A stretch of 41,524 nt of DNA from Gammaproteobacteria bacterium. Lineage in GTDB: Bacteria > Pseudomonadota > Gammaproteobacteria > Steroidobacterales > Steroidobacteraceae. Under the pieces are notes generated by a model, which had not been told where the DNA came from, ran no database searches, and was given only the letters and a program-made list of their open reading frames with translations. This document shows, piece by piece, positions 15,910 through 25,715 of this stretch (position 1 is its first letter; every line of letters begins with the position of its first letter). The stretch spans positions 1 to 41,524 of the forward strand of contig JAQGOE010000167.1 in assembly GCA_028293725.1 (NCBI GenBank), in the 5' to 3' direction. The translations under genes were made by a program, and so were the position numbers.

Positions 15910-17100
15910 TTGACAGATCGAGCCCACAACGAGCCTGGAATTCCGGAGGGTTCGGGGACTTCGGCAGTCCAGGCCAACCGCTTCGGCCGCATGGAGTGGG
16001 CTGGCGCCTTCGGCGACCTGGGCACGCTGATTCCGTTTGTGGTTGCGTACATCGCGGTACTCAAAATGGACCCCTTCGGAGTCTTGTTTTCCTTTGGCGC
16101 GGCGATGGTCATTTGCGGTGTGTATTTCAAGACACCTTTCCCGGTGCAGCCGATGAAGGCCATCGGGGCGGTCGCGGCGACGCAGGCCGCGCAAACCGCG
16201 ACGATCACGCAGGGCACCGTTTATGGCGCCGATATTGCGACCGGGGTGATATGGCTTGTTCTGGGACTGACGGGAGCGGCCAAGCACATCTCGAGACTTG
16301 TTCCTAGACCTGTAGTCATCGGTATTGTTCTGGGGCTCGGCATAGGCTTCATGCTCGAAGGCATTCGATGGATGAGCGGCGGGTGGCTCATTGCGGGGGT
16401 TGGACTGCTAGGAACCGTGCTCCTGCTTTCCAACAAAGCGATCCCGGCGATGTTTCTACTGCTCATCTTCGGCGCAGTGTGCGGGGCGTACCGGAACCCT
16501 GAAATCCTGAGCGTCCTGTCTGCAGTCAGGATTGAATTTCACCTCCCGAGCATGGCCCTTACTACGATTACCTGGCATGACCTGCTCATTGGCACGGCGT
16601 TCCTCGCGCTACCACAACTACCCTTGACCCTCGGCAACGCGGTCATCGCCATCCGCGAAGAGAATAACCGGCTCTTCCCGGATCGATCCGTGACCGAGAA
16701 CGCCATCGCGACATCGACGGGCCTCATGAACGTGGGTAGCGCCGTTTTTGGCGGCGTCCCCATGTGCCACGGAGCGGGCGGTATGGCCGGGCATGTGGCG
16801 TTCGGCGCGCGCACGGGAGGCGCGCCAATAATCTTAGGTGTGATTCTTTTGTGTCTGGCGTTTTTCTTCTCCGCTTCCATCCAAACGATCTTTGGCTTGA
16901 TTGCCCAGCCTGTACTGGGCGTGATCCTGTTTCTAACGGGGGCGCAGCTTGCTCTGGGTTCTTGCGATTTCAGCAAGAACAAGGGCGAGCGATTTATTAC
17001 CCTTGCGACCGCCGCCTTTGCCTTGTGGAATGTCGGGCTCGCCTTTGTTATCGGGATTTTGCTGCATCAGATCGAACGACGCGGCTGGCTGCGGCTTTAA
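15910..17100 (+). CDS. MOT1-family molybdate transporter
   Basis: This multi-spanning membrane protein has the MOT1 hallmarks: RMEWAGAFGDLGTLIPFVV at the start of homology, KTPFPVQPMKAIGAVAAT, and the second motif FLALPQLPLTLGNAVIAIREE. MOT1 proteins, distant from SulP sulfate permeases, carry molybdate at low concentration. The homology begins just before the internal ATG at 15991, so the start must be upstream of it. TTG 15910 is a reasonable choice, while ATG 15748 would add 54 unlike residues and leave 26 bp to the divergent PstS-like gene. It fits the Mo/W genes to its left. Confidence 0.88.
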   Translation: MTDRAHNEPGIPEGSGTSAVQANRFGRMEWAGAFGDLGTLIPFVVAYIAVLKMDPFGVLFSFGAAMVICGVYFKTPFPVQPMKAIGAVAATQAAQTATITQGTVYGADIATGVIWLVLGLTGAAKHISRLVPRPVVIGIVLGLGIGFMLEGIRWMSGGWLIAGVGLLGTVLLLSNKAIPAMFLLLIFGAVCGAYRNPEILSVLSAVRIEFHLPSMALTTITWHDLLIGTAFLALPQLPLTLGNAVIAIREENNRLFPDRSVTENAIATSTGLMNVGSAVFGGVPMCHGAGGMAGHVAFGARTGGAPIILGVILLCLAFFFSASIQTIFGLIAQPVLGVILFLTGAQLALGSCDFSKNKGERFITLATAAFALWNVGLAFVIGILLHQIERRGWLRL

Positions 17101-17283
17101 GGTCGGGTGGAGCATCGCGGCGCGACGAGTTCCCCGGTTCCCAAACACACCGCCCGGCAAGCGTAAGCCTCACCATTTCCCTTAAGGCAACGTCAACGCC
17201 AGAGTTGGCTTCGGAGCAAATCAAACCCGATCGTTATCATTCTTTAACATCCGGTGTCACCGCCAGCCGACTACACTGGCACG

Positions 17284-19521
17284 ATGATCCGCTCCATCCT
17301 GCTTCGCCTGGTGATGCCGCTTCTGTTGGCATCGATCGTGGTCGCCTACTTCATCGTCCCGCACGTGGACCAGATGCTGGCGGAATGGGTTCGGGGCGAC
17401 GTGGAGCTTAGCGGCAGCCTGATCGCCAGCTCGCTGGAGGACCGACTGAGCACACTCGTTGCACGAGGCGACATCCCCGGCATGCGCCGGTATCTTTCCC
17501 GGGTCGCTGCCGATAAGCACCTCGCGGCCATACTCGTCTGCGGCCCCGGCGGAGCTCCTTTGTATCAAACCGCATCGGTGGCTCCGCAGATCTCGTGTGC
17601 CTTGTCCGCGGCTCCGCAAGCCGGAGAGAGTCAGATCCTGCACCTTCCATCCGGGACGTTCCATGTCGCGGGCTTCCTCGTGGAGCGAGAAGGGAAGCCG
17701 GTATTCAAACTCTTCGTCGTTCACGACCTCGGATTCGCCACGTCGCGGCAGACCCAGGCGCGCCGGTATCTCCTGGCCTTGAGCGCCATCGCCGTCATCG
17801 TCTTCGGACTGCTGATGGTATTGATTGCATGGTCCTTCCTGAAACGGTGGGCCGCTGTACTGATCGGCGATATCCGCAGCAGGCGCTTCCTGGACGACGC
17901 GCATTCCTCCGCGCTATCGATGCCGGTGTTGTCCCAGGTCCGACAGGTACTGCGCGAGATCGAGGAAAGCCAGCGGCTGGAGATCGAATACCGGGAGAAC
18001 TGGACGGCGCAGGCCCTACACCAGGTGGTGCGGGAGCAGTTGAAGGCGCCGCAGATGATCGTTGTCTCGAACCGTCAGCCGTACATCCACAATGTTGGCG
18101 GCGATGGACGCCCCCAAATTCACGTGCCCGCGAGCGGAATGGTGACAGCGCTCGAGCCGATTGTCCGCGCTTGCGCGGGGACTTGGATTGCACACGGCAG
18201 TGGTGATGCCGATCGCCAGGTAGTGGATATTCACGACCGCATTCGGGTCCCTCCGGGTGACCCGTCCTACGTTCTGCGGCGCGTTTGGTTATCTCGAGAG
18301 GAAGAGGAGGGTTACTACTACGGCTTCTCCAACGAAGGCCTGTGGCCGTTGTGTCATCTCGCCTACGTTCGTCCCGCCTTTCGGGAATCGGACTGGGAGA
18401 CCTATCGGGCCGTCAACCAGAAATTCGCGGCCGTCGTCGCACGCGAGTCGCGTGAGGATAACCCTGTCGTTCTCATACAGGACTATCACTTCGCACTCTT
18501 GCCACGCATGATTCGCGCCATCAAGAGCAACGCGACCATCGTGCTCTTCTGGCATATTCCGTGGCCAAATCCCGAGACTTTCGGCGTCTGCCCTTGGAAG
18601 GAGGAAATGCTGCAGCACCTGCTGAGTGCCGACATCCTGGGCTTCCACACGCGATATCACTGCCAAAACTTTCTCGCGACGGTCGACCGGTTCGTGGAGT
18701 GCCAGATCGATCATGAGCACATGACTGTCACGTTGCGTGGCCATGTGTGTCACGTGGCGCCTTATCCAATCTCGATCGAGTGGCCGCCGAGGCAGATGGA
18801 GCACGCACAGCCCGTCAACATAGCGCGGGCCGATGTCAGGCGGCGACACGGTATCGGACCGGAGGTCGCCATCGGCCTCGGTGTGGAGCGCTGGGACTTT
18901 ACGAAAGGTATCGTGGAGCGTTTCCTAGCGGTCGACGACATGTTGGAGCGTCATCCGCAGTGGCGCGAGCGGTTCACTTTACTCCAGGTGGCGGCCCCCT
19001 CGCGGAGCAAGCTACCGGCCTACCAGGCGCTGCAGGAGCAGACCATCCGGGAGTTCGAGCGGATCAATGAGAAATACCGGACAGGGGCCTGGCAACCGAT
19101 CGTGCTCATAGACCAGCAGCAGAGTCCTGACCAGGTCTGGGAATTGTACCGCGCGGCGGATCTTTGCATTGTGAACAGCCTGCACGATGGCATGAACCTC
19201 GTCGCGAAGGAGTTCGCCGCCTCGCGGGATGATGAGGACGGCGTGCTGATCCTGAGTACGTTTGCGGGAGCCTCCCGTGAGCTGCTCGAAGCGTTGTTGG
19301 TAAATCCCTTCGACGTATCCGAGACCGCGCAGGCGATCCTCACTGGGCTCGGGATGCCGCGAGAGGAGCGACGCGAGAGAATGCAGCTCATGCGACGCAC
19401 GGTGAAGGAAAACAACGTCTACCGATGGGCGGGCCGGATGCTGATGGACGCAGCCCGGGTTCGCCAGCGTCAGAGCCTGGCCCGTCGGGAGGCACCATCG
19501 CTTCGACGCCTGGTCTCGTAA
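17284..19521 (+). CDS. Membrane-anchored trehalose-6-phosphate synthase (GT20) with N-terminal sensor-like region
   Basis: The 745-residue protein has TM1 at about 6-27, an extracytoplasmic region of about 130 residues, TM2 (LLALSAIAVIVFGLLMVLIA), a linker and then a full GT20 domain from MIVVSNRQPYIHN. OtsA motifs are present: QDYHFALLPRMIRA, FWHIPWPNPETF, GFHTRYHCQNFL, GVERWDFTKGI and LHDGMNLVAKEFAASR. It should join UDP- or another NDP-glucose to glucose-6-phosphate. E. coli OtsA is soluble and about 470 residues, so the N-terminal 260 residues are an addition. No otsB is adjacent. A related GT20 product such as glucosylglycerol phosphate cannot be excluded. Confidence 0.88.
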   Translation: MIRSILLRLVMPLLLASIVVAYFIVPHVDQMLAEWVRGDVELSGSLIASSLEDRLSTLVARGDIPGMRRYLSRVAADKHLAAILVCGPGGAPLYQTASVAPQISCALSAAPQAGESQILHLPSGTFHVAGFLVEREGKPVFKLFVVHDLGFATSRQTQARRYLLALSAIAVIVFGLLMVLIAWSFLKRWAAVLIGDIRSRRFLDDAHSSALSMPVLSQVRQVLREIEESQRLEIEYRENWTAQALHQVVREQLKAPQMIVVSNRQPYIHNVGGDGRPQIHVPASGMVTALEPIVRACAGTWIAHGSGDADRQVVDIHDRIRVPPGDPSYVLRRVWLSREEEEGYYYGFSNEGLWPLCHLAYVRPAFRESDWETYRAVNQKFAAVVARESREDNPVVLIQDYHFALLPRMIRAIKSNATIVLFWHIPWPNPETFGVCPWKEEMLQHLLSADILGFHTRYHCQNFLATVDRFVECQIDHEHMTVTLRGHVCHVAPYPISIEWPPRQMEHAQPVNIARADVRRRHGIGPEVAIGLGVERWDFTKGIVERFLAVDDMLERHPQWRERFTLLQVAAPSRSKLPAYQALQEQTIREFERINEKYRTGAWQPIVLIDQQQSPDQVWELYRAADLCIVNSLHDGMNLVAKEFAASRDDEDGVLILSTFAGASRELLEALLVNPFDVSETAQAILTGLGMPREERRERMQLMRRTVKENNVYRWAGRMLMDAARVRQRQSLARREAPSLRRLVS

Positions 19522-19607
19522 GGCCGGTCGAGCCCTGCTGAGTAGGAAACAGCGCTGGCTGGAATCCGTGACGTCGCGCGCCTCCTGCCGTGTACAGACA
19601 AATCACC

Positions 19608-22343
19608 TCAGCCGCCGAAGTGATAGCTGAACTCCAACCAGCCCTCGCGCCCGTACGGTGAGTAGTAGCCCACGGGATAGTAAGGCCAGCCGGCACTGGG
19701 GTCCTGTTTTACGGTGTCGAACAGGTTGTGGATGATCAACCCTACTGTGGCGTACCCGAACCGATATTGAGCGCTCCAGTTCACAATCGTGGTGGGGGTC
19801 AGATAGGCCGTCTGCGCCTGGTTGATAATGCTGCCGTAGCGATCCGCCTCGACGGTCGATGACACGTTGTGCAGCGACCAGGTGAGGGTCGTGGTCAGTT
19901 TGTTCGGGAAGTCCGAATCGCCGTTGGGATTATCGAACGAGCTGACGAGATCGAGCGGTGTGCCACCGGCAAATTGCTGGTAGTAATGGCTCATGACCCG
20001 GGTGAAATTCGCCGTCCACGCGAAGTCTCCGACCCAACCGCCGTGCCATTTGAATCGGGCGCCGATGTCCAACCCGTCGGTGCGCTCGAACGAGGCATTG
20101 ATCGGGTTGATCAGAATATTCACGATGGCATTCGGGTTCAGAACGGCGTTCGCCGGGTTGCGCTGCACTCGGCCCAGTGCGTCGACGCAGTCAGGGGAGC
20201 TGGGGTTCAGCGTGCCGAGGCGGCAGGCGGCTTCGGTGCGCAGCAGTTGGTCCGCATCCAACAGGGTTACTTCGTCATCGATGCGGATATTCCAGTAGTC
20301 GACGGAAAGTTCGACATTCTCCAGCGGAGTGAGCACCACACCGGCATCAAAGGAGCGTCCGTTCTCGAACCCGAGGTTGCGGCTGCCGCTCTGGACGAAA
20401 TTCGCTCCTGGGGAAAGATTGGCATACGGGCAGCTCGCCAGCGGGCCGCCTGCCAGGCCACAACGATAGTAATCGGTCGTCGCAGCGTAGTAACCCAGCA
20501 CCTTCGACTGGTAGATGTAATTCATATCCGGCGCGCGGAAGCTGGTGGCGTAACTCGCATGCAGCCGCACCTGGTCCACCGGGCGATATTCGAGGCTGGC
20601 GTTCCAGGTGGGTTTCCCTTCACTGCGTCCCGAGAATGAATACTCGTCGTAGCGGGCGGCGAGCTTGGCATCCAACCCCGTGAGCAGGGGCACCTTGAAC
20701 TCCGCCGCCGCCGCGTAACGGGAGCGGGATCCGCTCGCTTCGTTGGATGCCGCGGTGTTGAAGAATACGCCCTGGCTGATTGCCGGGTCGGGACGGTTGG
20801 TAAAACCCTGGCTGCCCCATTCCAGCACCGTGGCAGTACCTACTGGACCTGCCGGTAATTGCGCCAGCTCGCCGTTGGCGCTCAGACTGACGGTATTCAG
20901 CCACGAGGCGTTCCTGGCGGTGGAGTGGCCGAACAGCGTGTTGAATTGGGTGCCGCTGAGGGGCTGATTGAAACGGGTGGGATCGGGCGCGTAGATGGGC
21001 ACGCCGCTGCTATCGACGCCGAGTTGCGGTCCGAGGAAGTAGCTGTTGATGCTTGCCAGCAGATGCGGCTGCTCGTCACGACTGGTGTAAACGGAGCCGC
21101 TATAAGCCGCTGCGTACTTCCACTTGCTGGAGCCAATGTCGCCGCGAACGCCGGCGGTTGTGATCGCGGAGAATTCGTTCCAGTATCGATTGTAGTTATC
21201 GACACCGCCGATCTCCTCCGGCGCGAAGCGGCGGGTCCACTCCTCGTAGTCTCCGGTATTTTGATTCAGGAAGTACCCCGCGCCGCCCTGGTCCGAAATC
21301 CACGTCGGTCCCCGGGTACTGTTCCAGATATGGTTCCAGCCGAGGAGCATGTCGCCAAACAGTTGAGTGTGTTCGTTGAGCTCGTATTTGATCTTGCCGT
21401 AAGCGTTCTCACTCTGGTTGCCCGTCTGCGTCGTCCAGTAGGTTGGACGCGCTTTGCCGCTGCCACAGTAGGAGCCGCTACCGGTGTCATAGGGCGCGAC
21501 ACTATTCGAGAAAATCCGCGTGAACGACCCGCAACCGTTGGCGGGATCGCCGTCGGGGAGATTAATATAGTTGCCGGTGGTGAGATCCTGCCGGCCCCAG
21601 ACGACGAGGGGCGTCTCGCCGGCGAGCGTGTTTGAGCTCATGAAGTCCCGGTTCTCACTCCAGATCGGCTCCATCCGGCTGACCTCGACGGCAAACGTGG
21701 CCGTCAATTTGTCGAAAGTGTGGCCTCCGACCAGCTGCAGCCGGCTATTGCCGCCGCCGCCGTGCTGGGTCATTCCGGCTTTGACGTTCACATCGAGTCC
21801 CTGTGCATGGTCCTTCAGAATGACGTTGACGACGCCGGCGACGGCGTCCGACCCGTAGATCGCCGAGGCACCGCCTTGGAGAATCTCGATGCGATCGATT
21901 GCCGCGGACGGGATGTTGGCCAGGTTCACGAAATTAACCGAGCCGTCGTAAGCGACCGGGTAGTCCGCCACTCGCTGGCCATCGATCAGGATGAGGGTGT
22001 GGTTGGGACCGAGTCCCCGTAGGCTGATGGTATTGGCCGCCGGTGTGAACGTATTGCCGAAGTCAGCGCCCTGGGTGAAACCGGTGTTCTGGGGCAGGGT
22101 GTTCAAGGCATCGAAAACATTCTTGAATCCCCGATCCTCGAGATCCTGGCTCGTGATGATGGTGACGTCCGCCGGCGCTTGGCCGCCGACGTTGGGAATA
22201 CGCGATCCGGTTACGACAACTTCCGCAGCCGCCGTGTCGCTGTCGGAAGGCTTCAGCGGAAGTTCCTGGGCATGCGGCGTGGTGGTGAGTGAAAGAGACA
22301 ACAGCGCCAAGTAGCTCGCGACGCGATCCTTCCTGTTTTTCAA
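19608..22343 (-). CDS. TonB-dependent outer-membrane receptor
   Basis: The 911-residue protein has a signal peptide, a TonB-box-like EVVVTGSRIPN near residue 40, a plug domain (DLEDRGFKNVFDALNTLPQ, ISLRGLGPNHTLILIDGQRV, IEILQGGASAIYGSDAVAGV) and a beta-barrel ending in aromatic SYHFGG. The start is TTG at 22343, decided by AAAGGA seven bases upstream; no ATG or GTG fits. Paired cysteines in loops (NGCGSF, YCGSG, YYRCGL, ASCPY) suggest extracellular disulfides. The plug resembles receptors for peptides or complex organics rather than siderophores. It lies 200 bp downstream of the end of the amino-acid ABC operon on the same strand, so it may receive that operon's substrate. Confidence 0.95.
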   Translation of the reverse strand: MKNRKDRVASYLALLSLSLTTTPHAQELPLKPSDSDTAAAEVVVTGSRIPNVGGQAPADVTIITSQDLEDRGFKNVFDALNTLPQNTGFTQGADFGNTFTPAANTISLRGLGPNHTLILIDGQRVADYPVAYDGSVNFVNLANIPSAAIDRIEILQGGASAIYGSDAVAGVVNVILKDHAQGLDVNVKAGMTQHGGGGNSRLQLVGGHTFDKLTATFAVEVSRMEPIWSENRDFMSSNTLAGETPLVVWGRQDLTTGNYINLPDGDPANGCGSFTRIFSNSVAPYDTGSGSYCGSGKARPTYWTTQTGNQSENAYGKIKYELNEHTQLFGDMLLGWNHIWNSTRGPTWISDQGGAGYFLNQNTGDYEEWTRRFAPEEIGGVDNYNRYWNEFSAITTAGVRGDIGSSKWKYAAAYSGSVYTSRDEQPHLLASINSYFLGPQLGVDSSGVPIYAPDPTRFNQPLSGTQFNTLFGHSTARNASWLNTVSLSANGELAQLPAGPVGTATVLEWGSQGFTNRPDPAISQGVFFNTAASNEASGSRSRYAAAAEFKVPLLTGLDAKLAARYDEYSFSGRSEGKPTWNASLEYRPVDQVRLHASYATSFRAPDMNYIYQSKVLGYYAATTDYYRCGLAGGPLASCPYANLSPGANFVQSGSRNLGFENGRSFDAGVVLTPLENVELSVDYWNIRIDDEVTLLDADQLLRTEAACRLGTLNPSSPDCVDALGRVQRNPANAVLNPNAIVNILINPINASFERTDGLDIGARFKWHGGWVGDFAWTANFTRVMSHYYQQFAGGTPLDLVSSFDNPNGDSDFPNKLTTTLTWSLHNVSSTVEADRYGSIINQAQTAYLTPTTIVNWSAQYRFGYATVGLIIHNLFDTVKQDPSAGWPYYPVGYYSPYGREGWLEFSYHFGG

Positions 22344-22418
22344 TTTTCAATCCTTTAATTCGCTCAGCTCGCGCAAGCTAGCCGGGACGCCCGCGCAAGT
22401 CGAATAGCCGTTGGCGAT

Positions 22419-22435
22419 CTTGGAATTTCTCCAAG
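22419..22435. promoter_or_regulatory. Perfect inverted repeat CTTGGA-N5-TCCAAG upstream of the TonB receptor
   Basis: A 6-bp perfect dyad with a 5-bp AT-rich centre lies about 76 bp upstream of the receptor's TTG start, in the 200-bp gap after the ABC operon. Size and symmetry suit a dimeric regulator. No partner was identified. Confidence 0.45.
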
Positions 22436-22543
22436 TTATGTAACCACTATCTCACCGGGGCAGCGGGCGCGGGCGGGAGCGAGGCCTATGGGCATATGGA
22501 CCAAAGTTGTAAGACCTTTGGGTGGCGACATCGACCGTCTAAC

Positions 22544-23284
22544 TCACCCGCGCGCAAACGGCGAGCGGATATCCGCTAAGAACTTCCGCGTGCGCGCGTG
22601 TTGCGGATGATCGAAGAACTCTTCCGGCCCGGCGCGCTCCAAAATAACGCCGCGATCCATGAATAGAATCCGGTCCGCGACCTCCCGCGCGAACCCCATC
22701 TCGTGCGTGACGCAAACCAGGGTCATCCCCTGGTGCGCGAGGCTGCGGATCACGAGCAGCACTTCACCGACCATCTCGGGATCGAGCGAGCTGGTCGGCT
22801 CGTCGAACAGCATCAGCGGTGGTTCCATGACGAGAGCGCGCGCGATAGCGACGCGTTGCTGTTGACCGCCCGAGAGCTGAGCGGGGAATGCCCGCGCCTT
22901 GTCTGCAACTCCCACGCGATCCAACACCGCGAGAGCCCGGTCCCGGGCTTCGGCAGGCGGCATACCCCGCACGTGGATTGGCGCCAAAGTACAGTTATCC
23001 AGAACCGTGAGATGCGGGAAGAGGTTGAACTGCTGGAAGACGAAGCCGATTCCCGAGCGGAACCGGTCCAGATCGATACCCGGACCGTGGATGTCGCGCT
23101 CGTCGACGAGGATCTGCCCCGAGTCGATCTCTTCGAGCCGGTTGATCGTGCGGATGAGCGTGGACTTCCCCGATCCGGAGGGTCCGCAGACCACGACGAC
23201 CTCGCCGCGTGCGATCGTTTCCGTGACATCGATCAGTGCGTGGTACTTGCCGTAGTACTTGTTGACATTACGGAATTCGATCAT
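22544..23284 (-). CDS. Polar amino-acid ABC transporter ATPase (GltL/GlnQ/TcyN type)
   Basis: The 246-residue ATPase starts [20 protein letters not shown] and has Walker [20 protein letters not shown], the family-typical [15 protein letters not shown], signature [15 protein letters not shown], Walker [16 protein letters not shown] and switch [12 protein letters not shown] 23284 overlaps the preceding permease stop as ATGA; the 93 residues upstream in the longer frame lie inside the permease gene. It powers uptake of polar amino acids or cystine-like compounds with the two permeases and binding protein that precede it in the operon. Confidence 0.93.
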   Translation of the reverse strand: MIEFRNVNKYYGKYHALIDVTETIARGEVVVVCGPSGSGKSTLIRTINRLEEIDSGQILVDERDIHGPGIDLDRFRSGIGFVFQQFNLFPHLTVLDNCTLAPIHVRGMPPAEARDRALAVLDRVGVADKARAFPAQLSGGQQQRVAIARALVMEPPLMLFDEPTSSLDPEMVGEVLLVIRSLAHQGMTLVCVTHEMGFAREVADRILFMDRGVILERAGPEEFFDHPQHARTRKFLADIRSPFARG

Positions 23285-23985
23285 GCGACGGGCACCCGGC
23301 CTTCGAATTGCCGCCGTGCGAGTTGCTTCTCCAACGCGTAGGCGAGGCGCGAAAGGCCGAAACAAAGCAGGAAGAACGTGAGCCCCAGTGTGCCGTAGAC
23401 CGCAAGCGGGTGGATCACAACCTGGCTGTTGATCTGCGAAGCGATGAACGACACCTCCTGGAGGCCGATGATGTAACCCAGCGAGGTTTCCTTCAGAGTC
23501 GTCACGAACTGATTCACCAGGGAGGGCAACATGTTTCGCAATGCCTGCGGGAGAATGATCCATCGCAGCGTCTGAGCGTATCGCAGGCCCGACGCACGGG
23601 CGGCTTCGGTCTGCCCGCGCGGTATGCCCTGGATTCCGGCTCTAACCACTTCCGCCAGGTAAGCGCCGTTGAAAATAACCAGCGCGGTCAACATCGTCGC
23701 GAACTGCCCGGTTTTCTGGCCTGTCAATGCGGGTAGAAAAAAGTACGCCCAGAAGACAACCATGAGCAGCGGAGTGCCGCGCACGGTATAGACGATCGCG
23801 GTAATGGGCCAACGCAGTAGCCGGTACCCGCTAATCCGCGCGAGGGCGAAGAGCACACCCAGTGGCAAGGCGAGGAGCAGGGCGGTGAGACCCAGTATCA
23901 CGGTCAACGCCAGCCCGCCCAGTGGGCCCTGCGGAAACTGGCCAATCAGAAAGTAGAGCCCATAGGTTCGCGCCAGGTCCATCAT
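23281..23985 (-). CDS. Polar amino-acid ABC transporter permease 2 (GltK-like)
   Basis: The 234-residue permease has about five hydrophobic segments and the docking EAA loop [20 protein letters not shown]. It includes [20 protein letters not shown] and [19 protein letters not shown], all typical of the HisM/GltK family. ATG 23985 overlaps the stop of the first permease (ATGA), so the operon is translationally coupled. It forms a heterodimeric channel with permease 1. Confidence 0.92.
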   Translation of the reverse strand: MMDLARTYGLYFLIGQFPQGPLGGLALTVILGLTALLLALPLGVLFALARISGYRLLRWPITAIVYTVRGTPLLMVVFWAYFFLPALTGQKTGQFATMLTALVIFNGAYLAEVVRAGIQGIPRGQTEAARASGLRYAQTLRWIILPQALRNMLPSLVNQFVTTLKETSLGYIIGLQEVSFIASQINSQVVIHPLAVYGTLGLTFFLLCFGLSRLAYALEKQLARRQFEGRVPVA

Positions 23986-24677
23986 GACGCGCGCATCGGA
24001 AATCGATGTTGCAACCACCCCGCTAGGGCGGTGATCGCCAGCGATACGCTCACGTAGGCGATCGTCGTCACGCCAAAGGTCTCGACGCCTCGGAAGCTGG
24101 CTGTTTCGACCCGCTGCGCCTGGTACATGAGCTCCGCCGTGCCGATGACCGTGGCGATACTGGTGTTCTTCCAGAGATTCAGCGCTTGGGAAATCAGGGG
24201 AGGGACGACGATGCGGAACGCTTGCGGTAACACGATGCGCCGCATGCTCGTGAGAAAGCCGAAGCCGAGCGCACGCGCGGCCTCGAGTTGTGTAGCTGGA
24301 ACCGTGCGAATGCCGCTGCGTATGTCCTCGGCCATGTAGGATGAAGTGTAGAGGGTGAGTGCGATGACTGCGCACACGGCCTCTGCATCGTGCTCGTAAA
24401 GCCAGTTCCTGGCCGTGTCGGGCAGCAACTCCGGCATCGCGAAGTACCAGAGCAACAAGTGCACGAGCAACGGCACGTTGCGAATGCTCTCGACAAACAC
24501 GGCGCCCACCCAACGTAATGCCGTGACGGATGACAGACGGCACAGCGCCGTCGCCGTAGCAATCGGCAGTGACAGGATCCAAGTGATTGCGGTGAGCCGC
24601 AGTGACAGCAGGAAGCCGGTGACGAGCCAGTCGCGAAATTCACCCGTCGTGACGACGGCGAAATCGAATTGTGCCAC
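23982..24677 (-). CDS. Polar amino-acid ABC transporter permease 1 (GltJ-like)
   Basis: The 231-residue permease starts VAQFDFAVVTTGEFRDWLV and carries VESIRNVPLLVHLLLWYFAMPELLPD, closely like GltJ of the glutamate/aspartate importer, plus EAARALGFGFLTSMRRIVLPQ and LNLWKNTSIATVIGTAEL. GTG 24677 is chosen because the longer ATG frame would overlap the binding-protein gene; this leaves 31 bp between them. It pairs with permease 2. Confidence 0.9.
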   Translation of the reverse strand: MAQFDFAVVTTGEFRDWLVTGFLLSLRLTAITWILSLPIATATALCRLSSVTALRWVGAVFVESIRNVPLLVHLLLWYFAMPELLPDTARNWLYEHDAEAVCAVIALTLYTSSYMAEDIRSGIRTVPATQLEAARALGFGFLTSMRRIVLPQAFRIVVPPLISQALNLWKNTSIATVIGTAELMYQAQRVETASFRGVETFGVTTIAYVSVSLAITALAGWLQHRFPMRAS

Positions 24678-24708
24678 TGTTGTGGACGGCCTTGAGGCTA
24701 GGGCGGCA

Positions 24709-25542
24709 TCAATTGACGATACGGTCGGATTCGATCTTGAAAGTCCGGGTTGGATACTGCAGTCGGGTGCCGGGCCCAAACCATTTGAAAAACAGCTTCT
24801 CGGCCTCGCCGGAAGCCTCCAAGTCGCGCAGAGCCGTATCGACTACGGCTTTCATCGCCGGCTCGTCCTTGCGAAGTCCGATTGCCACCGCCTCGGTGCT
24901 GATACTCTGCGGCAGGATCACGTAGTCTTTCTGCGCCGGCCCCAGCTTGGAGTACGCATCGTACAGCGACACCTCATCGTTGACGAAGGCCGTGGCCTTG
25001 TGCTGCTGGAGAGCGACCAGGGCCTGGGGCGCCGTCTCGAAGGTCACGACATCGACCGTCGGCACGGCTTTGCGAATGTTGGGCTCCTGGGTACCTCCCT
25101 TTACGGTCACGACCTTTTTGTGGGCGAGCTGCGCCAATGTCGTGATGCCGCCGTCACGCCTCACCATGACCTTCTGACCCGTCACGAAGGTTGTTAACGA
25201 AAATGCGATGACTGCTTCGCGCTCCCGCGTGTGTGTCAGGGTCGCGGAGAGAATGTCCACGCGACCCTGTTGCAACTCCGGAATCCGCGCGGCCACTGCG
25301 ACTTGCTTGATGCTCGCGGTCACTCCGATCTTCCGGGCCACCGCGCGACAAAGGTCGACCTCGTAGCCAATGATGGTGCGCGTCTGCGGATCGACGAAGC
25401 TCATCGGCTCATCGGTGGCCAGCACGCCGCACACGAGCTCACCCTTGTGTTTGATATCCGCGAGTTGGTCCGCGTATACCGGGTGAGTTGCCACGGCCAA
25501 CGCGGCGAGGCAGAGCATCCCGACCTGAAACCTTAATCGCAT
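24709..25542 (-). CDS. Amino-acid ABC transporter periplasmic binding protein (GltI-like)
   Basis: The 277-residue protein has a signal peptide ending near HPVYA and the bacterial solute-binding type 3 core: LVCGVLATDEPMSFVDPQ, GYEVDLCRAVARKIG, GRVDILSATLTHTRER, then the second lobe TVKGGTQEPNIRK. The closest recognised group is GltI/AatJ. ATG 25542 has GGAG nine bases upstream. It is first in the four-gene operon and divergent from the oxygenase at 25716 across a 173-bp promoter region. The ligand is probably an acidic or sulfur-containing amino acid; sequence cannot decide. Confidence 0.92.
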   Translation of the reverse strand: MRLRFQVGMLCLAALAVATHPVYADQLADIKHKGELVCGVLATDEPMSFVDPQTRTIIGYEVDLCRAVARKIGVTASIKQVAVAARIPELQQGRVDILSATLTHTREREAVIAFSLTTFVTGQKVMVRRDGGITTLAQLAHKKVVTVKGGTQEPNIRKAVPTVDVVTFETAPQALVALQQHKATAFVNDEVSLYDAYSKLGPAQKDYVILPQSISTEAVAIGLRKDEPAMKAVVDTALRDLEASGEAEKLFFKWFGPGTRLQYPTRTFKIESDRIVN

Positions 25543-25715
25543 GAAACCGAACTCCATTGCCCAGTATGATCGGTGACCGTCGCGAGCGTAGCACGACCAC
25601 AGCTCGCCGAAGGCGTCACGAATTCGTATCCGACCGGCATCAGCCGTCGGGCCCGGGCGCCGCGGGGTGTGCGTGATAACCTTCCGGTATCTGCCGCACC
25701 AGGAAGTCGCACACC

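Noticed and set aside
17274..17295. CTGGCACG just before the trehalose-6-phosphate synthase start as a sigma-54 -24 box
   Set aside because: The GC would be at the wrong spacing and the element overlaps the start codon.
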